Source: Photobacterium proteolyticum (lineage in GTDB: Bacteria > Pseudomonadota > Gammaproteobacteria > Enterobacterales > Vibrionaceae). Taken from it: 64,000 nucleotides of DNA. The position numbers were made by a program, and so were the translations under genes. The notes below the pieces were generated by a model, which was not told where the DNA came from, made no database searches, and saw nothing but the letters and a program-made list of their open reading frames with translations. The DNA is taken from assembly GCF_001939735.1 (NCBI RefSeq), contig NZ_MJIL01000053.1:62391-126390 (forward strand), read 5' to 3'. The first letter of the stretch is position 1; each line of letters starts with the position of its first letter. Shown here piece after piece: positions 37,603-46,137 of the stretch.

Positions 37603-38934
37603 ATGTCTGAGATGACTCCTCGCGAAATCGTTCATGAGCTTGATCGTCATATCATCGGTCAAGACAAGGCCAAGCGTGCTGTGGCCATTGCCCTACGCAA
37701 CCGCTGGCGCCGCATGCAGCTTCCTGAAGAACTGCGTGTCGAAGTAACCCCGAAAAATATTCTGATGATCGGCCCGACCGGTGTCGGTAAAACCGAAATT
37801 GCCCGCCGCCTGGCCAGACTGGCCAACGCCCCCTTCATCAAGGTTGAAGCGACCAAGTTCACCGAAGTGGGCTATGTCGGCAAGGAAGTGGAAACCATCA
37901 TCCGCGACCTGACTGATGTCGCAGTGAAAATGACCCACCAGCAGGCGATGGAAAAAGTCCGCTTCCGCGCCGAAGAGCTGGCTGAAGACCGTATTCTTGA
38001 TATTCTGCTGCCGCCGGCGCGCGATGCCTGGGGCCAGAATGAAGAAGCAGACAGCAACTCGACGGCCCGCCAGTCTTTCCGCAAGAAACTGCGCGAAGGC
38101 AAGCTGGATGACAAAGAGATCGAAATCGAAATCGCCGCCCCGCAGATGGGTGTCGAGATCATGGCCCCTCCGGGCATGGAAGACATGACCAACCAGCTTC
38201 AGGGCATGTTCCAGAACCTGGCCGGTAACACCACCAAAAAGCGCAAGATGAAAATCAAAGACGCGATGAAGGCGGCGACCGAAGAAGAAGCGGCGAAACT
38301 GGTTAACCAGGAAGAGCTGAAAGAGCAGGCCATCTTTGCGGTTGAAAACAACGGCATCGTGTTCCTCGACGAAATCGACAAGATTTGTAAGCGCGGTGAG
38401 TCCTCCGGCCCAGATGTGTCTCGCGAGGGTGTCCAGCGTGACTTGCTGCCGTTGGTAGAAGGCAGCACCGTATCGACCAAGCACGGTATGGTTAAAACCG
38501 ATCACATCCTGTTTGTTGCCTCCGGTGCTTTCCAGGTGGCGAAACCATCGGATCTGATCCCGGAGCTTCAGGGTCGCCTGCCAATCCGCGTCGAGCTTGA
38601 AGCCCTTACCAGCGGCGATTTCAAGCGTATCCTGACCGAGCCAAATGCCTCGCTGACCGAGCAGTACAAGGCGCTGATGGCGACTGAATCGGTAGAAATT
38701 GAGTTTGCCGAAAGCGGGATCAACAAACTGGCCGATGCCGCGTGGCAGGTTAACGAACGTACCGAAAACATCGGTGCCCGCCGCCTGCACACGGTCATGG
38801 AGCGCCTGATGGAAGAGCTGTCCTATGACGCGACCGAAAAATCAGGTGACAAACTGATCATCGACGAAGCCTATGTCAACGAGCGTCTCGGTGAGCTGGT
38901 CGAAGACGAAGACTTGAGCCGCTTCATCCTATAA
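37603..38934 (+). CDS. hslU: ATP-dependent protease ATPase subunit HslU (ClpY)
   Basis: AAA+ unfoldase that feeds substrates to HslV. The start is [20 protein letters not shown] with GGAAG upstream (443 residues). Walker [14 protein letters not shown], an intermediate I domain (about 110-240), Walker [12 protein letters not shown] and sensor II region [19 protein letters not shown] are present. The C-terminus [10 protein letters not shown] is the tail that inserts into HslV. Confidence 0.98.
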   Translation: MSEMTPREIVHELDRHIIGQDKAKRAVAIALRNRWRRMQLPEELRVEVTPKNILMIGPTGVGKTEIARRLARLANAPFIKVEATKFTEVGYVGKEVETIIRDLTDVAVKMTHQQAMEKVRFRAEELAEDRILDILLPPARDAWGQNEEADSNSTARQSFRKKLREGKLDDKEIEIEIAAPQMGVEIMAPPGMEDMTNQLQGMFQNLAGNTTKKRKMKIKDAMKAATEEEAAKLVNQEELKEQAIFAVENNGIVFLDEIDKICKRGESSGPDVSREGVQRDLLPLVEGSTVSTKHGMVKTDHILFVASGAFQVAKPSDLIPELQGRLPIRVELEALTSGDFKRILTEPNASLTEQYKALMATESVEIEFAESGINKLADAAWQVNERTENIGARRLHTVMERLMEELSYDATEKSGDKLIIDEAYVNERLGELVEDEDLSRFIL

Positions 38935-38967
38935 GCCTGAACAATCTATTTGTTCTTCTCCTATATC

Positions 38968-38996
38968 AAAACGGTGCCCTAAGGCACCGTTTTTTT
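38968..38996 (+). terminator. hslVU terminator
   Basis: AAAACGGTGCC-CTAA-GGCACCGT followed by seven T residues. Confidence 0.92.
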
Positions 38997-39085
38997 GTTC
39001 TTGAACAAACAATCTGCCGATAAAGTTGCCCATCGCTGTGTATACGCCATAATAGCCCTTCGACTGATTCCGAAATAAGCACATT

Positions 39086-39997
39086 ATGAATTCATCTTCA
39101 CTCGCAATCTGGCTGGATGCCGCAAGACCCAAAACCTTGCCGCTGGCCGTCGCATCGATTGTATGCGGAAGTGCAGTCGCAGGATGGCAAGGAAGTTTTT
39201 CTGCTTTAGTAGCGGGCCTGGCCCTGCTGACCGCACTCTTACTCCAGATCCTGTCTAATCTGGCCAATGACTATGGCGACGCCGTCAAAGGAACGGACAA
39301 CGAGCACCGCCTCGGGCCACAACGCGCAATCCAGTCCGGGCTGGTAACCCCGTCAGCGATGCGCAATGCGATGATCTTAAATATCCTGCTGACCGTCACC
39401 AGTGGCCTGAGCCTGATCTTCATCGCCTGCAACAACCTCCAGGATATGTTCGGTTTCATGCTGCTGGGCCTGATGGCGATTGCGGCCTCCATTGCCTATA
39501 CCGTCGGTAACAAGCCCTACGGCTACCGCGGCCTGGGCGATCTCTCGGTACTCATGTTCTTTGGCTGGCTTGGCGTTGCCGGCACCTACTACCTGCAAGC
39601 CGGACAAATCGACTCGGTCATTATGCTGCCTGCCACGGCCTGCGGCCTGCTGGCCGTTGGTGTCTTGAATATCAACAACCTGCGGGATATCGACAATGAC
39701 CGGGCCTGCGGCAAGCTCACCCTGGCGGTACGCATGGGTCCCGACTGGGGACGCAAGTACCATTTGTTCCTGCTGGCCGGCAGCGTACTCTGCCTGGCAT
39801 TATTTGCCGCCCTTGAGATGCACTCGCCGTTTGGCTGGCTGTTCATTCTGAGTGCCCCCCTGCTGTTCAAGCACGGGAAACAGGTACTACATTCAGCAGA
39901 CGGAGCCGCCCTGCGCCCGATGATGGCCACCATGGTGAAATGTGCGCTGCTCACAAACCTGCTATTCGCCGCCGGTGTCGTGCTCGCAGCCGGCTAG
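39086..39997 (+). CDS. menA: 1,4-dihydroxy-2-naphthoate polyprenyltransferase MenA
   Basis: Integral-membrane prenyltransferase that attaches the polyprenyl tail to DHNA to make demethylmenaquinone, needed for anaerobic respiration. The 303 residues contain about eight hydrophobic spans and the UbiA-family aspartate motifs NDYGDAVKGTDNEHR and NINNLRDIDNDRACGK. Its place between hslU and rraA is conserved with E. coli. Confidence 0.96.
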   Translation: MNSSSLAIWLDAARPKTLPLAVASIVCGSAVAGWQGSFSALVAGLALLTALLLQILSNLANDYGDAVKGTDNEHRLGPQRAIQSGLVTPSAMRNAMILNILLTVTSGLSLIFIACNNLQDMFGFMLLGLMAIAASIAYTVGNKPYGYRGLGDLSVLMFFGWLGVAGTYYLQAGQIDSVIMLPATACGLLAVGVLNINNLRDIDNDRACGKLTLAVRMGPDWGRKYHLFLLAGSVLCLALFAALEMHSPFGWLFILSAPLLFKHGKQVLHSADGAALRPMMATMVKCALLTNLLFAAGVVLAAG

Positions 39998-40014
39998 ATC
40001 TGACACACTAACTT

Positions 40015-40034
40015 GCCCCTGCTTTGTGAGGGGC
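40015..40034 (+). other. Hairpin after menA
   Basis: GCCCCT-GCTTTGTG-AGGGGC followed by GTTATTG. It could be a weak terminator, but the T-run is poor. Confidence 0.4.
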
Positions 40035-40038
40035 GTTA

Positions 40039-40066
40039 TTGCAATGTCATATTGGCTAGTTATACT
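40039..40066 (+). promoter_or_regulatory. Predicted rraA promoter
   Basis: TTGCAA (40039-40044), 16-bp spacer, TATACT (40061-40066). The transcript would begin about 87 nt before rraA. Confidence 0.5.
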
Positions 40067-40159
40067 TTCAACAGGTTAGCAGAAAGCCATCAGCAACGAC
40101 TCATGCTCAGCATGGCTGTATACCAACCCTTTTCAATTGCCACAAGAAGAAGCGAACTT

Positions 40160-40645
40160 ATGGAATATAATACGTCCGAACTATGCGATATCTACCTCGA
40201 CCAAGTCGATGTTGTTGAGCCAATGTTCAGCTCTTATGGTGGCCGAAACTCTTTCGGCGGCCAGGTAACAACCATTAAGTGCTTTGAAGATAGCGGGCTG
40301 ATTCGTGATGCGCTGCAACAACCTGGTGCGGGCCGTGTATTGCTTGTCGACGGCGGAGGCTCACTGAGACGCGCGCTCATTGATGCCGATATCGCGCAGC
40401 TGGCTGCCACCAATGAATGGGAAGGAATTATTGTCTACGGCTGTGTCCGCAACGTCGATGATCTGGACGAAATGGAGCTCGGCATCCAGGCAATGGCTTC
40501 CATTCCGGTTGGTGCCGATGAACAGGGTATCGGTGAAGTTGATGTCGCCGTGAATTTTGGCGGGGTCACCTTCCTGCCGGAAGATCACATCTATGCTGAT
40601 ACGACAGGAGTTATCCTTTCGCCCGAGCCGCTTGATATCGAGTAG
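40160..40645 (+). CDS. rraA: Regulator of ribonuclease activity RraA
   Basis: Trimeric protein that binds RNase E and DEAD-box helicases and inhibits RNA decay. The start is [23 protein letters not shown] (161 residues). The family segments [44 protein letters not shown] and [20 protein letters not shown] are all present. A longer upstream frame exists but is not conserved in the family. Confidence 0.97.
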   Translation: MEYNTSELCDIYLDQVDVVEPMFSSYGGRNSFGGQVTTIKCFEDSGLIRDALQQPGAGRVLLVDGGGSLRRALIDADIAQLAATNEWEGIIVYGCVRNVDDLDEMELGIQAMASIPVGADEQGIGEVDVAVNFGGVTFLPEDHIYADTTGVILSPEPLDIE

Positions 40646-40712
40646 ACTGGATAACGAGCAAGCCGGAGCCATCAGGCTACCGGCCTCTCATGACATCGTG
40701 TCTGCCTGACAG

Positions 40713-40745
40713 AAAAAAACAGAGCCCAAAGGCTCTGTTTTTTTA
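40713..40745. terminator. Bidirectional terminator rraA / zapB
   Basis: AACAGAGCC-CAAA-GGCTCTGTT with an A-run before and a T-run after, between converging genes. Confidence 0.88.
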
Positions 40746-40985
40746 TTCGACGCTATCCATCTTGCCAAGCAGGTTGCGTACACGCTCCTGCCAAGCCTGA
40801 TGATCATTTCGTAGCTTCTCGTTGTCTTGTTCCAGCGCTTCTCGGCCAGAGCGTAGCTCTTGAGCTTCAGTCGATAGGCTATCGTTTTGTTCTTTTAGTT
40901 CTTCAATTTCCATCTGTAGCAGGGAAATTGTATCAACAGCCATCTGTACTTTGGCTTCTAGCTTTTCCAACATTTCTAATGACAT
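40743..40985 (-). CDS. zapB: Cell division coiled-coil protein ZapB
   Basis: Small coiled-coil protein that links the Z-ring through ZapA. The start is [20 protein letters not shown] (80 residues) with AGGTG upstream; a start at 41012 would add nine residues. Nearly the whole sequence is a heptad coiled coil ([20 protein letters not shown] ... [16 protein letters not shown]). A perfect palindrome lies 29-50 bp upstream of the start. Confidence 0.95.
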   Translation of the reverse strand: MSLEMLEKLEAKVQMAVDTISLLQMEIEELKEQNDSLSTEAQELRSGREALEQDNEKLRNDHQAWQERVRNLLGKMDSVE

Positions 40986-41013
40986 ATTGTTCACCTGATC
41001 TCCGCCTATCATT

Positions 41014-41035
41014 TTACCTTAAACCGTTAAGGTAA
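41014..41035. promoter_or_regulatory. Perfect palindrome upstream of zapB
   Basis: TTACCTTAA-ACCG-TTAAGGTAA, 9-bp perfect arms with a 4-bp centre, next to a -10-like TAAAAT on the minus strand. The form suggests a repressor or MerR-type operator. The factor is unknown. Confidence 0.5.
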
Positions 41036-41294
41036 TAACCCACAGGCTCTGTTTACATTACTGTTGAGCCTATTCTAACGAGGCTGCCGCCTTCTAGCAT
41101 CTACAAATCCGCCGCTTTGCAACAAATGAGTGAAATTTACACAATTCTGACGGTTATTTTGCCTACTCCCAGCCAAATGCAGCCAGTCCCCTCCGGCCAC
41201 CCTGCCGCCCCCCACCCAGCATAGCTTTTTTCACCATAATGCCGAGTAACTGAACAAATGCTCGAAGGTGTGTGAGCGCAACGTGACGAAATGC

Positions 41295-41323
41295 TTAGAA
41301 TTGCGATCTAACTCTATTTTAAT
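41295..41323 (+). promoter_or_regulatory. Predicted promoter of candidate small RNA
   Basis: TTAGAA (41295-41300), a 17-bp spacer and TTTAAT (41318-41323). Initiation is expected near 41329. Confidence 0.45.
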
Positions 41324-41328
41324 GCAGG

Positions 41329-41426
41329 GTTGCCATGCTAATTTTTATCTTGATCGTATCTCTCTTGGAATTATCCAAGATCTTGCCCTTATGGCACATC
41401 CGGCCTTTCCATGGCCGGATTTTTTA
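41329..41426 (+). ncRNA. Candidate small RNA upstream of glpF
   Basis: About 98 nt. An enclosing stem TGCCAT (41331-41336) / ATGGCA (41391-41396) surrounds an inner hairpin TCTTGGA / TCCAAGA (41363-41369, 41374-41380). An intrinsic terminator ATCCGGCC-TTTCCAT-GGCCGGAT plus T-run (41398-41426) closes it. A promoter-like pair lies just upstream. No protein gene precedes the terminator on this strand since rraA, and rraA has its own terminator. The family is not recognised. Confidence 0.5.
41398..41426 (+). terminator. Intrinsic terminator of the candidate small RNA
   Basis: A perfect 8-bp stem ATCCGGCC / GGCCGGAT, 7-nt loop, followed by TTTTTATTTC. Confidence 0.85.
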
Positions 41427-41526
41427 TTTCAATTCAATAAGATAAACTCAAAAACCCAAAATCACATACCAACTGAATTGCAGTGCATCAAAGCTGAGAT
41501 GATCGAGTTTAAAAAAACCGCAACCG

Positions 41527-41577
41527 TTTGCGCGAACGCGCAAAAGTGAGCCCATTTTTATGCTCGAACGCACAAAA
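41527..41577. promoter_or_regulatory. Paired operator-like elements before glpF
   Basis: TGCGCGAACGCGCAAAA (41529-41545) and TGCTCGAACGCACAAAA (41561-41577) are 15/17 identical and 32 bp apart, about three helical turns. The first lies in the palindrome TTTGCGCGAACGCGCAAA (41527-41544). TATGCTCGAA (41559-41568) fits the GlpR half-site WATKYTCGWW fully, so GlpR is a plausible binder. Confidence 0.5.
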
Positions 41578-41679
41578 TTAATTCTTTAACATTTCAATTA
41601 CGTTTAGTTCGAGTACATTAAGAGCGAATAAGAAAGATAAAAGAAATACCCCTACAACATTCGACAAAAGGACTGAATA

Positions 41680-42531
41680 ATGACTACCCCGAAACAACAT
41701 ACGCTACTTGGCGAATGTATTGCCGAGTTCATTGGTACAGGACTATTGATTTTCTTCGGTGTTGGCTGTGTCGCAGCACTTGTACTGACTGGTGCAAACT
41801 TCGGTCAATGGGAAATCAGCATCATGTGGGGCCTAGGTGTCGCTATCGCCATCTATTGTACTGCTGGTGTCTCCGGTGCCCATATCAACCCAGCCGTCAC
41901 CATTGCCCTGGCACTGTTCCATGGCTTTGACAAACGCAAAGTAGCGCCTTACATTGCTGCTCAGCTACTGGGCGCGTTCTGTACCGCCGCTCTGATCTAT
42001 AGCCTATACAGCAACCTTTTCGCAGAGTTTGAAGCAACCAACCAAATAGTTCGAGGCAGTGAGGCAAGCCTGGCGACGGCCGGTATTTTCTCTACCTACC
42101 CGAATGCCGCCCTGTCTTTCAGTGGTGCCTTTGCAGTTGAGTTTGTTATCACAGCCGTACTGATGTTTGCCATCCTGGCCCTAACAGATGACAAAAACGG
42201 TGCCCCTCGCGGTCCGATGGCCCCGTTGATGATTGGTATTCTGATCGCGGTGATCGGTGGTTCGCTCGGTCCACTAACCGGTTTTGCCATGAACCCGGCG
42301 CGTGACTTCGGTCCGAAATTCTTTGCCTTCCTGGCTGGTTGGGGCGATATGGCACTCACTGGCGGTAAAGACATCCCTTATATGATCGTTCCAATCCTGG
42401 CGCCTATCTTCGGTGCCTGCTTCGGCGGTTGGCTATACCCGAAAGCCATTGGTGCTTATCTGCCAGGCAACGCTGAGTCCGTTGCACAAGAGCAAGAAAG
42501 CGCAAGTGACAGTGAAGCAGCAAAAGCATAA
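41680..42531 (+). CDS. glpF: Glycerol facilitator GlpF
   Basis: Aquaglyceroporin for glycerol entry. The 283 residues have six membrane spans and the two NPA half-helices SGAHINPAVTIAL and GFAMNPARDFGPK; the arginine after the second NPA is present. The C-terminal tail is Glu/Ser/Ala-rich. It is first of the glpFK pair, 48 bp before glpK. Operator-like elements lie 100-150 bp upstream. Confidence 0.97.
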   Translation: MTTPKQHTLLGECIAEFIGTGLLIFFGVGCVAALVLTGANFGQWEISIMWGLGVAIAIYCTAGVSGAHINPAVTIALALFHGFDKRKVAPYIAAQLLGAFCTAALIYSLYSNLFAEFEATNQIVRGSEASLATAGIFSTYPNAALSFSGAFAVEFVITAVLMFAILALTDDKNGAPRGPMAPLMIGILIAVIGGSLGPLTGFAMNPARDFGPKFFAFLAGWGDMALTGGKDIPYMIVPILAPIFGACFGGWLYPKAIGAYLPGNAESVAQEQESASDSEAAKA

Positions 42532-42579
42532 AAATCTCTCTACTACCCTAAAATATAATTACTACTAGAGGAAACCATC

Positions 42580-44094
42580 ATGACAACAGAGCAAAAGTAC
42601 ATTGTTGCACTAGATCAAGGTACAACCAGCTCCCGCGCCGTTGTGCTGGATCACAACGCAAACATTGTGTGCTCGTCACAGCGTGAATTTACTCAGATCT
42701 ATCCAAAAGCCGGATGGGTTGAGCATGATCCTCTCGAAATCTACGCGACCCAAAGCTCGACACTGGTTGAAGCTCTCGCCAAGGCCGGTATCCGCTCCGA
42801 TCAGGTAGCCGGTATCGGTATCACCAACCAGCGCGAAACCACTATCGTGTGGAACAAAAACACCGGTAAACCGGTATACAACGCTATCGTCTGGCAGTGT
42901 CGCCGTACCGCCGACACCTGTGAAACACTGAAGGCACAGGGGCTGGAAGAATATATCCGCGACAATACCGGCCTGGTCGTCGACCCTTATTTCTCGGGCA
43001 CCAAGATCAAGTGGATCCTTGACAACGTCGAAGGGGCGCGTGAAGAAGCCGAAGCCGGTAATCTTCTGTTCGGTACCGTTGATACCTGGCTGATCTGGAA
43101 GATGACTCAGGGACGTGTCCACGTTACTGACTTCACCAATGCCTCACGTACCATGGTATTCAACATCAACACCATGCAGTGGGACGAGAAGCTTCTGAAG
43201 GCACTGGATATTCCGCTGTCAATGATGCCGGAAGTGAAGGCATCGTCGGAAGTGTACGGCCAGACCAACATTGGTGGTAAGGGCGGTACCCGTATCCCGA
43301 TTGCCGGTATTGCCGGTGACCAGCAGGCCGCACTGTTCGGCCAGATGTGTGTCGAGCCGGGCCAGGCAAAAAACACCTACGGGACAGGTTGTTTCCTTCT
43401 GATGAACACCGGCAAGGAAAAAGTGACCTCTCACAATGGCCTGCTAACCACCTTGGCCTGTGGCCCTACCGGTGACGTGGCTTATGCCCTCGAGGGTGCG
43501 GTATTTATGGGCGGCGCTTCGATTCAGTGGCTGCGCGATGAAGTGAAGCTGCTGGACGATGCCAAAGACTCAGAATACTTTGCCGAGAAAGTGGGCAGTG
43601 CCAACGGAGCCTATGTGGTACCTGCCTTTACCGGTCTGGGCGCACCATACTGGGACCCGTATGCGCGTGGCGCGATTGTCGGCCTGACCCGTGGTGTTAA
43701 CTCCAACCACATTATTCGTGCAACGCTGGAGAGTGTGGCCTACCAGACCCGTGATGTTCTGGATGCAATGCAGACGGACTCCGGCATCAACCTGGCTTCC
43801 CTTCGTGTCGATGGCGGCGCTGTGGCCAATAACTTCCTGATGCAGTTCCAGTCCGATATTCTGGCTACCGAAGTTCACCGCCCGGTTGTTACCGAGGTAA
43901 CAGCACTGGGTGCAGGTTACCTGGCCGGCCTGGCTGTTGGTTTCTGGGGCAGTATTGACGAGCTGAAAGACAAAGCCGTACTGGATCGCAACTTCGTTCC
44001 AGACGGCGACGAAGAAAAACGTGAACGCCGCTACAGAGGCTGGAAGCGTGCCGTTGAGTGCGCCAAGGGCTGGGCTGTCGAAGACGACATCTAA
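42580..44094 (+). CDS. glpK: Glycerol kinase
   Basis: ATP-dependent phosphorylation of glycerol to glycerol-3-phosphate. The 504 residues begin [20 protein letters not shown] (phosphate 1 motif). [15 protein letters not shown], the FGGY signature region [12 protein letters not shown] and [20 protein letters not shown] follow. The length matches E. coli GlpK. A terminator follows, so glpX is a separate unit. Confidence 0.98.
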   Translation: MTTEQKYIVALDQGTTSSRAVVLDHNANIVCSSQREFTQIYPKAGWVEHDPLEIYATQSSTLVEALAKAGIRSDQVAGIGITNQRETTIVWNKNTGKPVYNAIVWQCRRTADTCETLKAQGLEEYIRDNTGLVVDPYFSGTKIKWILDNVEGAREEAEAGNLLFGTVDTWLIWKMTQGRVHVTDFTNASRTMVFNINTMQWDEKLLKALDIPLSMMPEVKASSEVYGQTNIGGKGGTRIPIAGIAGDQQAALFGQMCVEPGQAKNTYGTGCFLLMNTGKEKVTSHNGLLTTLACGPTGDVAYALEGAVFMGGASIQWLRDEVKLLDDAKDSEYFAEKVGSANGAYVVPAFTGLGAPYWDPYARGAIVGLTRGVNSNHIIRATLESVAYQTRDVLDAMQTDSGINLASLRVDGGAVANNFLMQFQSDILATEVHRPVVTEVTALGAGYLAGLAVGFWGSIDELKDKAVLDRNFVPDGDEEKRERRYRGWKRAVECAKGWAVEDDI

Positions 44095-44125
44095 CAGCGT
44101 ACACTCCCTCTGAGTTCCCCCCTCA

Positions 44126-44155
44126 AGAAGGCCTGCAATGCAGGCCTTCTTTTTT
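44126..44155 (+). terminator. glpFK terminator
   Basis: AGAAGGCCTGC-AAT-GCAGGCCTTCT followed by TTTTT. Confidence 0.92.
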
Positions 44156-44244
44156 ATTCTCGCTTCCACGCTGGCAATCACGCGCCGCTGGGCAAAAGCG
44201 CCTCCATCTTCGCGAATATAACGCCATTTCGACGGCAAAAAATT

Positions 44245-44260
44245 AACGCAAACGTTTCAC
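44245..44260. promoter_or_regulatory. PurR/LacI-type operator upstream of glpX
   Basis: AACGCAAACGTTTCAC fits the PurR-type consensus ACGCAAACGTTTNCNT over its first twelve positions and has the palindromic core AAACGTTT. It lies 11 bp before a -10-like TAAAAT (44272-44277), where a bound repressor would block RNA polymerase. Confidence 0.5.
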
Positions 44261-44319
44261 CCAAGCTGTGATAAAATCGCGCCAGATTTTTTTGGGCCTT
44301 TTTTCTTTCTGGAGTAACA

Positions 44320-45327
44320 ATGAAACGCGATTTAGCAATGGCATTTTCTCGTGTCACCGAAGGTGCAGCACTGGCTGGCTACAAATGGCTTGGCCGCGGC
44401 GACAAGAACGCCGCTGACGGCGCTGCCGTGGAAGTGATGCGTACCCTTCTCAACCAGACCGAGATCGAGGGCGAAATTGTGATCGGTGAGGGCGAAATTG
44501 ATGAAGCGCCTATGCTGTATATCGGTGAGAAAGTAGGAACAGGTGGCGATGCCGTCGATATTGCCGTTGATCCAATCGAAGGTACCCGTATGACGGCGAT
44601 GGGCCAGAATAATGCCCTCGCCGTATTGGCAGCCGGCGAGAAAGGCTCGTTCCTGAAAGCGCCGGATATGTATATGGAAAAGCTGGTTGTCGGCCCGGCG
44701 GCCAAAGGCTGTATCGACCTAAGCCTGCCGCTGACTGAAAACCTGGAAAACATTGCCTCGGCACTGGGCAAAACGCTCGATACCCTGGTGGTCACCACGC
44801 TGGCCAAGCCTCGTCATGACGAGGTGATTGCCCAGATGCAGGCAATGGGTGTACGCGTGTTTGCCGTGCCTGACGGTGATGTGGCTGCTTCTATCCTGAC
44901 CTGTATGCCGGACAGCGAAGTCGACGTAATGTACTGCATCGGCGGCGCGCCGGAAGGTGTCGTCTCGGCGGCCGCGATCCGCGCCCTGGGCGGCGACATG
45001 CACGGCCGCCTGCTGCCGCGCCACGAGGTCAAAGGCGACAGCGAGGAAAATCGCCAGCTGGGCCAGGTTGAAATCGAACGCTGCCACGAAATGGGTATCG
45101 AACCGAACATCGTGCTGCGTATGGAAGACATGGCCCAGAGTGACAATGTGATCTTTGCCGGCACCGGTATTACCAAAGGTGATCTGCTTGACGGGATCAG
45201 CCGCCAGGGCGATATCGCCACGACGGAAACCCTGCTGATCCGCGGCAAATGCCGTACTATCCGCCGTATCAAGTCGACCCATTATCTGGCACGCAAAGAC
45301 GATGCTGTCAAAGGGCATATTCTGTAA
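44320..45327 (+). CDS. glpX: Fructose-1,6-bisphosphatase class II
   Basis: Gluconeogenic phosphatase of the GlpX family. The 335 residues begin MKRDLAMAFSRVTEGAALAGYKWLGRGDKNAADGAA. The metal-binding IGEGEIDEAPMLYIGE and VDPIEGTRMTAMGQ, and the substrate region GGAPEGVVSAAAIRALGG, are present. It has its own promoter region with a PurR-like operator and is closed by a terminator, so it is not co-transcribed with glpFK. Confidence 0.97.
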   Translation: MKRDLAMAFSRVTEGAALAGYKWLGRGDKNAADGAAVEVMRTLLNQTEIEGEIVIGEGEIDEAPMLYIGEKVGTGGDAVDIAVDPIEGTRMTAMGQNNALAVLAAGEKGSFLKAPDMYMEKLVVGPAAKGCIDLSLPLTENLENIASALGKTLDTLVVTTLAKPRHDEVIAQMQAMGVRVFAVPDGDVAASILTCMPDSEVDVMYCIGGAPEGVVSAAAIRALGGDMHGRLLPRHEVKGDSEENRQLGQVEIERCHEMGIEPNIVLRMEDMAQSDNVIFAGTGITKGDLLDGISRQGDIATTETLLIRGKCRTIRRIKSTHYLARKDDAVKGHIL

Positions 45328-45348
45328 CCGGCCCTCCAGGTTGTAACG

Positions 45349-45378
45349 AAGGCGTGCATTTGATGCACGCCTTTTTTT
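45349..45378 (+). terminator. glpX terminator
   Basis: AAGGCGTGCAT-TTG-ATGCACGCC followed by TTTTTTT. Confidence 0.92.
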
Positions 45379-45506
45379 ATCTCCACTGCCAACAGCAGGC
45401 CCTCCCACCGGCTCGGCACTTCTGGTATATACTTAACTTTGTAAAGCTGTTGCTTTATTTACTTAACTGGCTACATAATAAACCAATAAAGGAAATAGCA
45501 GCTGAT

Positions 45507-46124
45507 ATGAAAACGATTGAAAAAATACTCTATCGCATGAAGCGGGATGGCCCCGTCACAGCCAAGGTGCTGGCCGAAGAATTCAAACTGACGACCATGG
45601 GCGTACGCCAGCACCTACAGGGGCTAGAGGAAGACGGATTGGTGGATTACCAGGATATCAAGGCCAAGGTTGGTCGCCCGACCCGGCACTGGAACCTGAC
45701 CAGCAAGGGCCACCGCCGCTTTGCCGACCGCCATGGCGAACTTATTATTCAAATGCTTGATTCTGTCGAGGAGCTCTTTGGGACTGACGGGCTCAACCAG
45801 GTGGTTGAACGCAGAGAGAATCAAACCTTTGAACAATATCGGCATGCATTGGCAAACAGCTATAATGTAAGAGAAAAACTGGAAATACTTACTACACTGA
45901 GGGAACAGGAAGGCTACATGGCCCAGCTTCACCAGGACGGTGAAGACTTCATTCTGGTGGAAAACCACTGCCCGATCTGCCATGCCGCCACGCGCTGTCC
46001 TTCCCTATGTAAATCAGAGCTTTCTGTCTTCCAACGCTTGTTGGGCAACGAGTACCGCGTCGAGCGAAACGAACACATTATTGCCGGAGAGAGGCGCTGC
46101 GCTTATCGAATACAAAAATCATAA
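45507..46124 (+). CDS. Winged-helix regulator with C-terminal cysteine cluster (COG2345 type)
   Basis: 205 residues from MKTIEKILYRMKRDGPVTAKVLAEEF; longer upstream starts lack conservation and a ribosome binding site. The N-terminus is a winged helix (TTMGVRQHLQGLEEDGLVDY ... GRPTRHWNLTSKG). The C-terminal part has CPICHAATRCPSLC and a later RRCAYRI, the cysteine pattern of the SufR-like group COG2345, in which an iron-sulfur cluster is the likely sensor. It precedes fpr by 13 bp and is surely co-transcribed with it, suggesting redox or iron-sulfur control of the ferredoxin reductase. Confidence 0.8.
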   Translation: MKTIEKILYRMKRDGPVTAKVLAEEFKLTTMGVRQHLQGLEEDGLVDYQDIKAKVGRPTRHWNLTSKGHRRFADRHGELIIQMLDSVEELFGTDGLNQVVERRENQTFEQYRHALANSYNVREKLEILTTLREQEGYMAQLHQDGEDFILVENHCPICHAATRCPSLCKSELSVFQRLLGNEYRVERNEHIIAGERRCAYRIQKS

Positions 46125-46137
46125 TTAGGAGATTATT

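Larger units (their letters stand above)
40986..41679. other. Intergenic region zapB-glpF
   Basis: A 694-bp region with no convincing protein gene. It holds the zapB promoter palindrome, a candidate small RNA (41329-41426) and, nearer glpF, two direct-repeat operator-like elements. Confidence 0.7.

Noticed and set aside
41268-41549. A 93-codon frame upstream of glpF
   Set aside because: It runs through a perfect intrinsic terminator and the predicted small RNA stems, has no ribosome site and shows no recognisable protein pattern.
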